A DNA stretch of 64,000 nucleotides, taken from JBJYKD01 sp049310025 (GTDB lineage: Bacteria > Bacillota > Thermosediminibacteria > Thermosediminibacterales > Tepidanaerobacteraceae). The notes under the pieces are model-generated. The model did not search any database and was not told the DNA's origin. It saw only the letters and a program-made list of their open reading frames with translations. The position numbers and the translations under genes are program-made. The stretch spans positions 1 to 64,000 of the forward strand of contig NZ_JBJYKD010000006.1 of assembly GCF_049310025.1 (NCBI RefSeq), in the 5' to 3' direction. This document shows positions 42,705 through 51,188 of the stretch, piece by piece. Within the stretch, counting starts at the first letter, position 1. Every line of letters begins with the position of its first letter.

Positions 42705-43595
42705 TTGAAGAAAAGTCTTCTGGCTGACGGGGCACTCCTGTTTTTAACGATAAATTGGGGCCTTAACTTCGTGATAATGAAAGACGCTCTGTCCGATATA
42801 ACACCTTACATGTACCTGGGCGTCAGATTCATCCTGTCTTCGCTTTTGCTGGCACTTGTTTTTTTCCGCCAGCTGCTTCATATAAAAAAACAAGACCTTG
42901 CAGGAGGTCTTCTCATAGGCGCTTTTTTGTTTTTGGGTTTCGTCACCCAGACGGTGGGGCTTATCTATACCACCCCGGCAAAATCCGGGTTTATCACGGG
43001 CAGTAATGTGGTGATGGTACCGTTCCTGGCTTATTTCCTGAACAAAAACTTCCCCGGCTGGCACCAGGTGCTGGGGGCATCAATTACATTTATTGGCATG
43101 GGAATAGTATCCATTAATAGAAACTTTACGGTGAATTACGGCGATGTACTTACCCTGGCATGCGCCGTGTTTTTCGCCCTGCAGATTGTCTTTACAGAGT
43201 ACTACGTAAAAAGGGCGAATCCTATAAACATCGCCGTGGTTCAAATAAGCCTGGTGGGCGTCCTCACGACGGCCATAGGCCTTGCCGCGGAACCCTTGCC
43301 AAAACACCTGGACGGCAGTCTGTGGGCGGCAATTATATACGGGGTGATATTTTGCACAGCCGGGGCCTTTGTCATCCAGAACGTGGCGCAAAAATACACC
43401 AGCTCCACTCACGCGGCCGTTATCATGTCGCTGGAATCGGTATTTGCTGGTCTGTTTTCCTGGCTCCTCTGGAAAGAACCTTTAACCTTTAAAACCGTGT
43501 GCGGTTTTGCCCTGATGCTGGCCGGCGTCTTGATAACCGAATTGATGCCGGCCGCGGAAAAACCCGAAGCTCTCGATTTTCATTCTCCAAGATAG
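42705..43595 (+). CDS. DMT-superfamily (EamA) transporter
   Basis: The 296-residue protein has about ten membrane helices in two EamA repeats (LTINWGLNFVIMKDALS near the start, and the second repeat from about residue 145). EamA proteins export or import amino acids and other metabolites; the substrate is unknown. TTG 42705 follows GAGGAGGAG. Its 3' end overlaps the end of livF on the opposite strand by 16 bases. Confidence 0.88.
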   Translation: MKKSLLADGALLFLTINWGLNFVIMKDALSDITPYMYLGVRFILSSLLLALVFFRQLLHIKKQDLAGGLLIGAFLFLGFVTQTVGLIYTTPAKSGFITGSNVVMVPFLAYFLNKNFPGWHQVLGASITFIGMGIVSINRNFTVNYGDVLTLACAVFFALQIVFTEYYVKRANPINIAVVQISLVGVLTTAIGLAAEPLPKHLDGSLWAAIIYGVIFCTAGAFVIQNVAQKYTSSTHAAVIMSLESVFAGLFSWLLWKEPLTFKTVCGFALMLAGVLITELMPAAEKPEALDFHSPR

Positions 43596-44284
43596 GCCTT
43601 TTTTACATCTTCGTTATTGAGCAGGTTTTGAGCGGTGTCTTCCAAGACAATGCGGCCTGTTTCTATGACATAACCCTTGTGGGCGATGGAAAGGGCCATC
43701 TGAGCATTCTGTTCGACGAGCAGGATGGTTGTACCTTCTCGGTTTATTTCCAGAATGATGTCAAATATATTTGACACTATTTTTGGCGCCAGGCCCATGG
43801 AAGGTTCGTCCAGAAGCAGTAGTTTCGGCTTGGCCATCAAGGCCCTGCCGATAGCCAGCATCTGCTGTTCGCCGCCGGAAAGAGTACCGGCGATCTGCTT
43901 GAGCCTGGCCTTTAATACGGGAAAAAGTTCAAAGACCCTGTCCAGGTCTTTTTTTATTTCGTTTTTGTCCCTGTTAAGATAGGCTCCCAGCTGGAGGTTT
44001 TCCAGCACCGTCATGCGGGGGAATACACGCCGCCCTTCCGGGACCATGGCTATACCCGATTCGATTATGTCTGCGGTGGGCTTATTTGTTATGTCTTTAC
44101 CCTGAAAGTAAATTTTTCCCGACGTGGGGTTCACCAGACCGCAGATGGTTTTGAGCGTCGTGGTTTTTCCGGCGCCGTTGGCTCCGATGACGGTGACTAT
44201 CTGGCCCTGATTTATTTCCAGCGAGACCCCCTTTAGTGCCTGAATATTGCCGTAATGGGTTACTACATTGTCTAATTTAAGCAT
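43580..44284 (-). CDS. livF: Branched-chain amino acid ABC transporter ATPase (LivF)
   Basis: A 234-residue ATPase with Walker A IGANGAGKTTTL, signature LSGGEQQML, Walker B LLLLDEPSMGLA, and the LivF-type LFPVLKARLKQIAGT region. It energises LivH-LivM together with LivG. It is the last gene of the liv operon and overlaps the end of the EamA gene. The start is ATG 44284, inside the end of livG. Confidence 0.95.
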   Translation of the reverse strand: MLKLDNVVTHYGNIQALKGVSLEINQGQIVTVIGANGAGKTTTLKTICGLVNPTSGKIYFQGKDITNKPTADIIESGIAMVPEGRRVFPRMTVLENLQLGAYLNRDKNEIKKDLDRVFELFPVLKARLKQIAGTLSGGEQQMLAIGRALMAKPKLLLLDEPSMGLAPKIVSNIFDIILEINREGTTILLVEQNAQMALSIAHKGYVIETGRIVLEDTAQNLLNNEDVKKAYLGE

Positions 44285-45060
44285 CGGCGGTCCCCCTTGT
44301 GAGATTTTTCGCCCAGATAGGCCTTAATAACTCTTTCATCGTTGCGCACTTCATCCGGGGGCCCGTCGGCGATTTTTTTGCCGTAATCCAGCACCATTAC
44401 CCTCTGAGATATCCCCATAACCAGTTTCATGTCGTGCTCGATAAGCAGCACCGTTTTCCCCATTTCGTTTATCTTTTCTATCAAATCTATAAGCTCGTTG
44501 GTCTCCTGGGGGTTCATGCCCGCCGCGGGTTCGTCCAGCAATACAAGCTCAGGCTCCGTGGCCAGAGCCCTGGCCATCTCCAGGCGGCGCTGCATGCCGT
44601 AAGGGAGGTTTTTGGCCTTTTCGCCGCAAAGGCCATCAAGACCCACAAATTCCAGGATTGCCATAGCCTTTTCTCTTGTTTCCTTTTCTTCTTTGCGCAC
44701 ATGGCGGGTTTTGAAGATCGCTCCCAAAACACCCGTCCGTGTGCGGCAGTGCTGGCCTATTATCACATTGTCAAGAACGCTCATTTCACCGAAGAGCCTT
44801 ATGTTCTGGAAGGTGCGCGCAATGCCCATCTTTGTGATCTCATATGGCTTGAGATTGTTTATCTGCTTTCCCTTGAAGCTGATTGTGCCGCCGGTGGGGG
44901 AATAAACCCCGGTCAGGAGATTGAAGAGGGTGGTCTTGCCCGCACCGTTGGGCCCTATAAGGCTCAGGATCTCTCCCCGTTTTATATTTATATCGACGGA
45001 ATCCAGGGCTGCAAGGCCTCCGAAAACCATCGTCAAACCCGTTCCTTCTAAAAGTGTCAT
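44272..45060 (-). CDS. livG: Branched-chain amino acid ABC transporter ATPase (LivG)
   Basis: The 262-residue ATPase has Walker A IGPNGAGKTTLFN, the LivG-specific PTGGTISFKGKQ-like loop, a MQRRLEMARAL signature, Walker B LVLLDEPAAGMNP, and the typical LivG C-terminus. It overlaps the start of livF by 13 bases and abuts livM, giving close coupling. It partners LivF. Confidence 0.95.
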   Translation of the reverse strand: MTLLEGTGLTMVFGGLAALDSVDINIKRGEILSLIGPNGAGKTTLFNLLTGVYSPTGGTISFKGKQINNLKPYEITKMGIARTFQNIRLFGEMSVLDNVIIGQHCRTRTGVLGAIFKTRHVRKEEKETREKAMAILEFVGLDGLCGEKAKNLPYGMQRRLEMARALATEPELVLLDEPAAGMNPQETNELIDLIEKINEMGKTVLLIEHDMKLVMGISQRVMVLDYGKKIADGPPDEVRNDERVIKAYLGEKSHKGDRRCLN

Positions 45061-45945
45061 TTATTCCTGACCCCCTTTCTCTACAGTTTTTCTTTTAAAG
45101 ATGCCCGAACCCTTAAAAACTGAAACATCGGTCTGGCCCATTATGCCCTGGGGCCTCACTATCATCATTATTACGAGCAGTATGCCGTAGAACACCATGC
45201 GGTACTGGGAGACCGCGGGAGATATGGACCTTAAAAATTCCGGCAGCACCGTTATGATGCCGGCTCCCAGGATGGCCCCGTAGGTGTTGCCCATGCCGCC
45301 GAGCACCACCATGCAGAGGATTTCAATGGACTTCATGAAGCCGAAAATATTGGGATTAATATAACGGAATAGAAAAGCGTAAAGACCTCCCGCAATGCCG
45401 GCGTAAAAGGCTCCGAGGACAAACGCCAGAATTTTAAAACGCGTTGTATTAATCCCCATAGCTTCGGCGGCCAGCTCATCTTCTCTGATGGCGATAAACG
45501 ATTTTCCCACCCTGGAATTCATAATCCTGTTCAGTGAGAAAATCGTCAAAACTACCGCTATCACCACAATATATATGTTGGTTACTTTCGGAATGCCGCG
45601 CAGACCCATGGGTCCGCCGGTAATTTTGAGATTCAGGATGATGTTCCGCATGATCTCGCCGAACCCCAGAGTGGCTATGGCCAGGTAATCGCCCTTCAGC
45701 CTGAGCGTAGGCACTCCGATTATAAATCCGAATACGGCGGCAACGGCGGCTCCCAGGATAAGCGCCACAAGAAAAGGAAGGTGAAGTTTCAGGACTAGTA
45801 GAGTCGCCGAATAGGCGCCCAGTCCCATGAAAGTAGCGTGGCCAAGAGAAAGCTGGCCGGTGTAGCCGGAAATGAGGTTGAGACTGACGGCCAGTATGAT
45901 GTTTATTCCGATTACTGTCAGGATCTGCAGATAATAATCATTCAC
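45061..45945 (-). CDS. livM: Branched-chain amino acid ABC transporter permease (LivM)
   Basis: A 294-residue permease with about nine helices. It has NLISGYTGQLSLGHATFMGLGAYS at the start and the EDELAAEAMGIN loop of LivM/LivH permeases that contacts the ATPases. It pairs with LivH. ATG 45945 lies 11 bases after the livH stop. Confidence 0.94.
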   Translation of the reverse strand: MNDYYLQILTVIGINIILAVSLNLISGYTGQLSLGHATFMGLGAYSATLLVLKLHLPFLVALILGAAVAAVFGFIIGVPTLRLKGDYLAIATLGFGEIMRNIILNLKITGGPMGLRGIPKVTNIYIVVIAVVLTIFSLNRIMNSRVGKSFIAIREDELAAEAMGINTTRFKILAFVLGAFYAGIAGGLYAFLFRYINPNIFGFMKSIEILCMVVLGGMGNTYGAILGAGIITVLPEFLRSISPAVSQYRMVFYGILLVIMMIVRPQGIMGQTDVSVFKGSGIFKRKTVEKGGQE

Positions 45946-45956
45946 CTATTTGTCAC

Positions 45957-46829
45957 CTACACTTTCTCTTGAGCCCTTCGACCCAGAAGGCCGGTGGGCT
46001 TTAATAACAGTATTATAATCAATACGGCAAAGGCTATGGCGTCCTTGTACTTGGACATGTAAACGGCTCCGAAGACTTCCACCAGGCCGAGGATAAGCCC
46101 TCCGACCATGGCGCCCGGGATGTTGCCGATACCTCCGAGTACGGCGGCGACAAAGCCCTTGAGGCCCGGGAAAAATCCCATCATCGGGTCCACGGAATTA
46201 AAATAAACGCCCACCAGCGCACCGGCTGCGCCGCCCAGAGCCGAGCCGATGGCGAACGTGAAAGAAATCACCCGGTCTATCTTTATGCCCATGAGCTGGG
46301 CCGTCTCTTTATCCTGGGCCGTAGCCCTCATGGCCTGGCCGATTTTCGTCTTTTGAATCAGCAGGTGCAGGCCCACCATCAGGAAAATTGAAATCAGCAA
46401 TATTAAAAGCTGCAATGAAGATATTTGAATTGATTTCCCCAGCTTAAAGCTGACAATATTGAAATTCACCGGGAAAGCCCTGGCCTGAGGCCCGGCGGCA
46501 AGAAGCGCCACATTTTGGAGGAATATGGACACCCCGATGGCACTGATAAGCGGGGCAATGCGGTTGGCTTTCCTCAGCGGCCTGTAGGCCACTTTTTCTA
46601 TGACCACCCCCAGAATACAGGAACCGGCCATGCCTGCAAGAAGCGACAGGGCGAAAGGAAGCTTGTATACAGTAACCATTATAAGGCCTATAAAAGCTCC
46701 CGTCATATAGATTTCACTGTGGGCAAAATTTATTAGTTCGAGGATACCGTAAACCATCGTGTATCCCAGAGCTATAAGAGAGTAAGTGCTGCCAAGAGTT
46801 AAGCCGTTAATTATCTGCTCGATGAACAT
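45957..46829 (-). CDS. livH: Branched-chain amino acid ABC transporter permease (LivH)
   Basis: The 290-residue permease begins with the LivH motif GLTLGSTYSLIALGYTMVYG and includes the RATAQDKETAQLMGI loop that contacts the ATPase. It forms a channel with LivM. A hairpin sits between livK and livH, which may keep LivK in excess. Confidence 0.94.
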   Translation of the reverse strand: MFIEQIINGLTLGSTYSLIALGYTMVYGILELINFAHSEIYMTGAFIGLIMVTVYKLPFALSLLAGMAGSCILGVVIEKVAYRPLRKANRIAPLISAIGVSIFLQNVALLAAGPQARAFPVNFNIVSFKLGKSIQISSLQLLILLISIFLMVGLHLLIQKTKIGQAMRATAQDKETAQLMGIKIDRVISFTFAIGSALGGAAGALVGVYFNSVDPMMGFFPGLKGFVAAVLGGIGNIPGAMVGGLILGLVEVFGAVYMSKYKDAIAFAVLIIILLLKPTGLLGRRAQEKV

Positions 46830-46858
46830 ATGGGCTCCATTCCTTTCTAAATGGGAAA

Positions 46859-46885
46859 GTCAATGGGCATAAAACACCCATTGAC
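46859..46885 (-). terminator. Intercistronic hairpin between livK and livH
   Basis: GTCAATGGG (46859-46867) and CCCATTGAC (46877-46885) form a perfect 9-bp stem. There is no strong T tract, so it probably acts as an mRNA stabiliser or partial terminator that favours livK over the permease genes. Confidence 0.65.
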
Positions 46886-46908
46886 CTACTGTCTGTTTAT
46901 TAATTGGA

Positions 46909-48072
46909 TTACCTAACTTTGGCAAACTTGCCGTTTTCAACTTTAAGTATAATGATATCCTTTACGGCATCGCCGTTGGCAGCAAAGGAAGTGTTTCCTG
47001 TAATGCCCGGGAAGTCTTTTGTCTTTGCCATTTCGGCCTGCAGGGCTTCTCCCCCCTGCCCGCCGGCGTTCTTTATAGCCGTAAGCAGTATCTTTGCCGC
47101 ATCGTAGGCCTGGGCGGCAAACATATCGGGTTCACTGTTGAATTTTTCTTTGTATGCTTTGACGAAATTCTGGACGCTTTCCGAAGGATCATCTGTGAAA
47201 AATCCCGCGGTGAAAATGGCTCCTTCGACGGCTTTTCCGCCCAGCTCTATAAGTTTTGGAGAGTAGAAGCCGTCGGCTCCGAGAATCTGCACCTTTAATC
47301 CCTGATCCTGGGCCTGCTGGGCAATCTTGGCGGCTTCGGTGTAGTAACCGGCTATATACAGAGCGTCGGGCTGGAACCCTTTAATCTTGGTCAGCTGGGC
47401 TCTGAAGTCGCTTTCACCGTCATTATATGTTTCTATATCCACCACCTGCCCCAGCTGCCCGGCCTTTTTTTCAAAGGCGTTTTTAAGCGAGAGACCGTAA
47501 TCGTTGTTGGTGTACATTATGGCGAATTTCTTAAGCCCGAGGTCCTTGGCGGCGAATTCGGCCAGCTGTGTGGCCTGCACGTCGTCCGACAGGCAGTTCC
47601 TGAAGATGTAATCGCCTATGTCTGGAATGCCGGTGGCCGTTGAAGAAGACGATATCATGACCACTTTGGCGTCATTGGCTATGGGACCGGCCGTCATGGT
47701 TTCGGAGCTAATTACGCCGCCCACGATGGCCATCACCTTGTCCTGCTGGATGAGCTTTGTCGCGGCATTGGCGGCTTCGGCCTGGTCGCCGCGGGTGTCC
47801 TCCGAGATGAGCTTGATCTGCTTTCCGTTGATTCCGCCCGCCTTGTTGAACTCATCCACGGCTATCTCCACACCGTTTTTGGTGCTGATGCCGTAGGTCG
47901 CCACATTCCCCGTGAGAGGGCCGATGGTGCCGATCTTAATTACATCTTCGCCTTTGGGCTGCTCTGAAGAGGTGGAAGAACTGCCGGCCTGTTTCTGCCC
48001 GCAGCCTGTAACGGCGAAGAAAGTCAGGGCTAAAACTGTTAATAAGATAAAAACTTTAAAATATTTTCGCAT
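46909..48072 (-). CDS. livK: Branched-chain amino acid ABC transporter substrate-binding lipoprotein (LivK)
   Basis: The 387-residue receptor has a lipoprotein signal (ALTFFAVTGC), a Ser/Thr linker, and a periplasmic-binding-protein type I fold beginning IKIGTIGPLTGNVATYG. Ligands are leucine, isoleucine or valine by family; other amides are possible. It is the first gene of the operon, downstream of a riboswitch. It ends with a hairpin before livH. Confidence 0.94.
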   Translation of the reverse strand: MRKYFKVFILLTVLALTFFAVTGCGQKQAGSSSTSSEQPKGEDVIKIGTIGPLTGNVATYGISTKNGVEIAVDEFNKAGGINGKQIKLISEDTRGDQAEAANAATKLIQQDKVMAIVGGVISSETMTAGPIANDAKVVMISSSSTATGIPDIGDYIFRNCLSDDVQATQLAEFAAKDLGLKKFAIMYTNNDYGLSLKNAFEKKAGQLGQVVDIETYNDGESDFRAQLTKIKGFQPDALYIAGYYTEAAKIAQQAQDQGLKVQILGADGFYSPKLIELGGKAVEGAIFTAGFFTDDPSESVQNFVKAYKEKFNSEPDMFAAQAYDAAKILLTAIKNAGGQGGEALQAEMAKTKDFPGITGNTSFAANGDAVKDIIILKVENGKFAKVR

Positions 48073-48152
48073 GCATATCCCCCTTAAATTTTCAAAATAT
48101 TATTTAACCAACAGACTTCTCTGGCGAGCTTTATGAAGGCGATCACCTCCAG

Positions 48153-48202
48153 GATAAAAAAATAGCAGGCTTCACCCATGACAAAACACAAGTGGAACCT
48201 GC
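48153..48202 (-). terminator. Terminator of the liv-operon riboswitch
   Basis: On the minus strand GCAGG (plus 48198-48202) and CCTGC (near plus 48164-48169) close a long, slightly interrupted stem, followed by a run of seven T (plus A 48156-48162). The left arm includes TTCCACTT, which is also the 3' half of the riboswitch P1 helix, so aptamer and terminator compete. Confidence 0.75.
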
Positions 48203-48304
48203 CGCTGGAGTCTTTTATACTCACGGTGTACCAGAAAATCTCTGGCTGTACCGCTTGGACCGGACGCCTGAAAGGCCGGAACCCTAGGTACACTCCCACT
48301 TTAC
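48188..48304 (-). promoter_or_regulatory. ykkC-family riboswitch, subtype 2 (ppGpp or PRPP class) upstream of livK
   Basis: On the minus strand the aptamer shows the ykkC core GTACCTAGGGTTCC (plus 48276-48289 region), then GGTCCAAGCGGTACAG (plus 48246-48261) and ACACCGTG (plus 48222-48229), and a P1 of AAAGTGGGA with TTCCACTT. The GTGTACC..., GCGGTACAG combination is that of the subtype 2 aptamers, not the guanidine-I type. Their known ligands are ppGpp (branched-chain amino acid genes) and PRPP (purine genes). With livKHMGF downstream ppGpp is the better guess; the class assignment is by signature and context, not measured. Confidence 0.8.
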
Positions 48305-48330
48305 CAAGATGCAGCTGAATTTTATATATA

Positions 48331-48359
48331 ATTATAAACGAATTTTTATAAATTGTCAC
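48331..48359 (-). promoter_or_regulatory. Promoter of the liv operon
   Basis: Minus-strand GTGACA (plus 48354-48359) and TATAAT (plus 48331-48336) have an exact 17-bp spacer. The start of transcription would fall near 48324, just ahead of the riboswitch. Confidence 0.7.
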
Positions 48360-48385
48360 TACCTTCAAAGGTTATAATTTATTTT

Positions 48386-49708
48386 TTATTCGATTTTTTT
48401 ATGGATTCCGGGTTCTTTTAAGGTGACGGCGAGCAGGAGGCCGTTCAGGACGAGAATAGAGGTGATCAAAAATAATAATGTATAATTTAATTTCTGGATA
48501 ATAAACCCCCCCACCACGGGCAGGAATGTCATCGGCGCGGTGGCGGTGTTGAGAAGGCCTATGTAAAGCGGTCTTTTTTCTTCGGGTGCCATCTTTAAGA
48601 GGAAATTGAAAATGCCGATCCACGACCCGCTGTATGTAAGCCCCAGAAGAGCAAAAATAACCGTATATAAAAAGATGAAGGGATAACCGTTTAAATAAAG
48701 CCGGTAACTGGTGAGAGCCAGAAGAGGAGAAATCATGGTGGCGAATCCGGTGATTAAAATCACCGGTTTGCTTCCGAGGGTGTCGTTTATTCTCCCCAGG
48801 ATTACACCGGAGATCACATAGCCAAGCATCTGCGCCGATACGAAAAAGCCGACTGAGTCCGCGGCAAGCCCCAGCTTCTCCCGGGCAAAAACGACGTAAA
48901 AAGGCAGCGGTAAGAAAAAACATCTAAAAAGTACGTTTACAAAGACAAGCCTTTTTAGAGCCCCGTCGGCCTTAAAAACAGCGGGAACGTTTTTAAGAAA
49001 ATTCCACAGATCGACCCTCTGCGGACTGGTTTCGGAGTTTTTTTCTCTCACCATTAAAAACGAAAGATAAGACATCGAGACCAGCAGAAAGCCCAGGAAA
49101 AATATCACGAAATAGTTGTAAGGAAAAACCAGATTTTTGCTGTCGAGAAGCTTCTTGATCAAAAAACCCGCGGCAAAGGCGAAACTGCCCCCGAAAAACT
49201 GCGTTACGGCATAATACCGGCCCCTTCTTTCGGCAGGGATGGATTTTGCAAATATATCGATCCAGGGCACCCCGGAGATGCCGTCACAAAAAGACAATAC
49301 CACAAAAGATAAATAAAACAGGGTCAGGGCCAGAATTGGATTATTTGCGGCCAGCAGTGTGGAGAATGCCATCACACCTGCGGCCAGTCGGAGAAGGCCT
49401 CCCGCCCATACCACCACCGGCTTTTTATGCGGGAGGGCTTCCACGCGGTGTGCTACAAGAAGCTGGGGCAAAAACCAGCCGCAATTGCGTATGGTAGTAG
49501 TAAGGCCGATTAAAACCGGTGAGGATGTGAGAAGGCTGACAAAAGAAGGCACCACTGTGCCCGGGTCGAGGAAGGCCGAACCAATGTTGAAAAAAGTCGA
49601 GTCAAGGCTGAGGGCATTGAAATTGATGGCGCGTATTTTTTCCTCATCTACGTCACCCCTCAAAACATTTCCTGCACTGCCTTCACTGTGAAACTTTCTG
49701 CGCACCAT
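48386..49708 (-). CDS. MFS transporter
   Basis: The 440-residue protein has twelve membrane segments and the MFS loop PAERRGRYYAVTQFFGG between the helices of the first half (a variant of the D-R-x-G-R-R/K motif). Sequence does not point to a substrate, and no catabolic or resistance gene sits next to it. ATG 49708 has GGGGG upstream on the minus strand; a longer frame begins at 49765. It is divergent from the moeA operon and lies upstream of the riboswitch-controlled liv operon. Confidence 0.8.
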   Translation of the reverse strand: MVRRKFHSEGSAGNVLRGDVDEEKIRAINFNALSLDSTFFNIGSAFLDPGTVVPSFVSLLTSSPVLIGLTTTIRNCGWFLPQLLVAHRVEALPHKKPVVVWAGGLLRLAAGVMAFSTLLAANNPILALTLFYLSFVVLSFCDGISGVPWIDIFAKSIPAERRGRYYAVTQFFGGSFAFAAGFLIKKLLDSKNLVFPYNYFVIFFLGFLLVSMSYLSFLMVREKNSETSPQRVDLWNFLKNVPAVFKADGALKRLVFVNVLFRCFFLPLPFYVVFAREKLGLAADSVGFFVSAQMLGYVISGVILGRINDTLGSKPVILITGFATMISPLLALTSYRLYLNGYPFIFLYTVIFALLGLTYSGSWIGIFNFLLKMAPEEKRPLYIGLLNTATAPMTFLPVVGGFIIQKLNYTLLFLITSILVLNGLLLAVTLKEPGIHKKIE

Positions 49709-49874
49709 AAAACCCCCGTATGTATATGTATGTAATACTTGAGTTTTATTTTCTACATTTCTCATTTTATTCCTCTACAATCACAAAAATTTGTGGTAGA
49801 ATAAAAAGGACAATAAAAAAGTCTAGAATATTATAACAGTTGCGCATTCCATCGACGGAAGGGGATGAGTTTGG

Positions 49875-51107
49875 TTGCCGCTGTTTAACGCCGCCACAGT
49901 TGAAGAGGCGAGGAGTGTGTTGAGAGATCACCTTGAGGGTTATGCAAAAAAGACCGAGACGGTGGATCTGCTGTCGGCTTACGGCAGGGTGCTGGCGGAA
50001 GATGTGGTGTGCTCGGAGGATATCCCGGCTTTTAACCGCTCTACGGTGGACGGATTTGCGGTAATAGCCAGAGACACTTTTGGGGCAAGCGAGTCCATGC
50101 CGTCGCTCCTGGAGCTTGTGGGGGAAGTCAGGATGGGAGAAGAGGCCCGGCTGTCCGTAAAACCGGGACAGGCGGTTAAAATACCTACCGGAGGAATGCT
50201 GCCGGAGGGTTCTGACGCAGTCGTTATGCTTGAATATACACAATTACTTGACGACCGCACCCTGTGTGTAGAAAAGCCCGCGGCCCCCGGCGACAATGTG
50301 GTATCGAAAGGGGAAGACATAAAAAAGGGATGCATCGTCCTCAAAAGGGGGCATACCCTGAGGCCGCAGGACCTTGGCGCGCTGGCCGCCGTAGGTGTGG
50401 GCGAGGTGAAGGTTGTGAAACCCCCGATTGTTTCTGTCATATCTACCGGTGACGAAATAAGGCCTCCGGGAGAACGGGTTAAAGCCGGAGAGGTAAGGGA
50501 CATAAACTCCTATGCCCTTTGCGGGCAGGTTATAAAATGGGGTGGCGCCCCCCGGCCGGCCGGGATAGTAAGAGACCGCTTCGACGAACTGCTTGAGGCC
50601 CTAAAATCGGCTTTAAGCGAGAGCGACCTGGTGCTTATATCGGGCGGCAGCTCCGTGGGGGCTCGGGACCATACTGTGGAAGTAATCCGAAGCCTGGGAC
50701 AGCCCGGAGTGCTGGTCCACGGCCTCCCTGTAAAGCCGGGCAAGCCCACGATAATCGCCGCTGTGGGAGAAAAGCCGATTATCGGCCTTCCCGGCCATCC
50801 GGTTTCGGCCATGGTCATTTTCGAACTTATCGTCAGGCCTGCTATTTCCATTCTGCTTGGAAGGCCGGAGGATTTCGGTGGAATAAAAGTGTCCGCCAGG
50901 ATTGCACGCAATATTCCTTCGGCAGCCGGCAGGGAAGACTTCATAAGGGTTAAGCTGGAAAGAAGGCAACAAGAGATGTGGGCTGTCCCCGTCCTGGGCA
51001 AATCGGGCCTGATATCCACGATGGTGGAATCCCACGGCCTTGCCAGGATTCCGCCGGAAAAACAGGGTGTCTTGGAGGGGGAACCGGTGGAGGTGGAGCT
51101 GTTCTGA
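49875..51107 (+). CDS. moeA: Molybdopterin molybdotransferase (MoeA)
   Basis: MoeA inserts molybdate into adenylated molybdopterin to make Mo cofactor. The 410-residue protein has the family opening, the mobile domain, the central motif ISGGSSVGARDH (residues about 257-268) and the GLPGHPVSAMVIF site (residues about 297-309). TTG 49875 lies downstream of AAGGGGATGAG. It is the first gene of a five-gene Moco operon and is followed 81 bases later by a MoeA-like fusion. Confidence 0.94.
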   Translation: MPLFNAATVEEARSVLRDHLEGYAKKTETVDLLSAYGRVLAEDVVCSEDIPAFNRSTVDGFAVIARDTFGASESMPSLLELVGEVRMGEEARLSVKPGQAVKIPTGGMLPEGSDAVVMLEYTQLLDDRTLCVEKPAAPGDNVVSKGEDIKKGCIVLKRGHTLRPQDLGALAAVGVGEVKVVKPPIVSVISTGDEIRPPGERVKAGEVRDINSYALCGQVIKWGGAPRPAGIVRDRFDELLEALKSALSESDLVLISGGSSVGARDHTVEVIRSLGQPGVLVHGLPVKPGKPTIIAAVGEKPIIGLPGHPVSAMVIFELIVRPAISILLGRPEDFGGIKVSARIARNIPSAAGREDFIRVKLERRQQEMWAVPVLGKSGLISTMVESHGLARIPPEKQGVLEGEPVEVELF

Positions 51108-51188
51108 TGTGCTGCCGCTGGTTTATCTAGTGTTCATCGGTTTTTGATTTTAAGTTTTAAAAGAAAAATTATGCAGGGTGGTGTAATT

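Larger units (their letters stand above)
48073..48385 (-). other. Regulatory leader of the liv operon
   Basis: This gap of about 310 bases between livK and the MFS gene holds, in transcript order on the minus strand, a promoter, a ykkC-family riboswitch, an intrinsic terminator, and the livK ribosome site; each is listed separately. Confidence 0.8.

Noticed and set aside
48073..48385. T-box upstream of livK
   Set aside because: No T-box core or specifier loop is visible, while all main ykkC signature elements are present.
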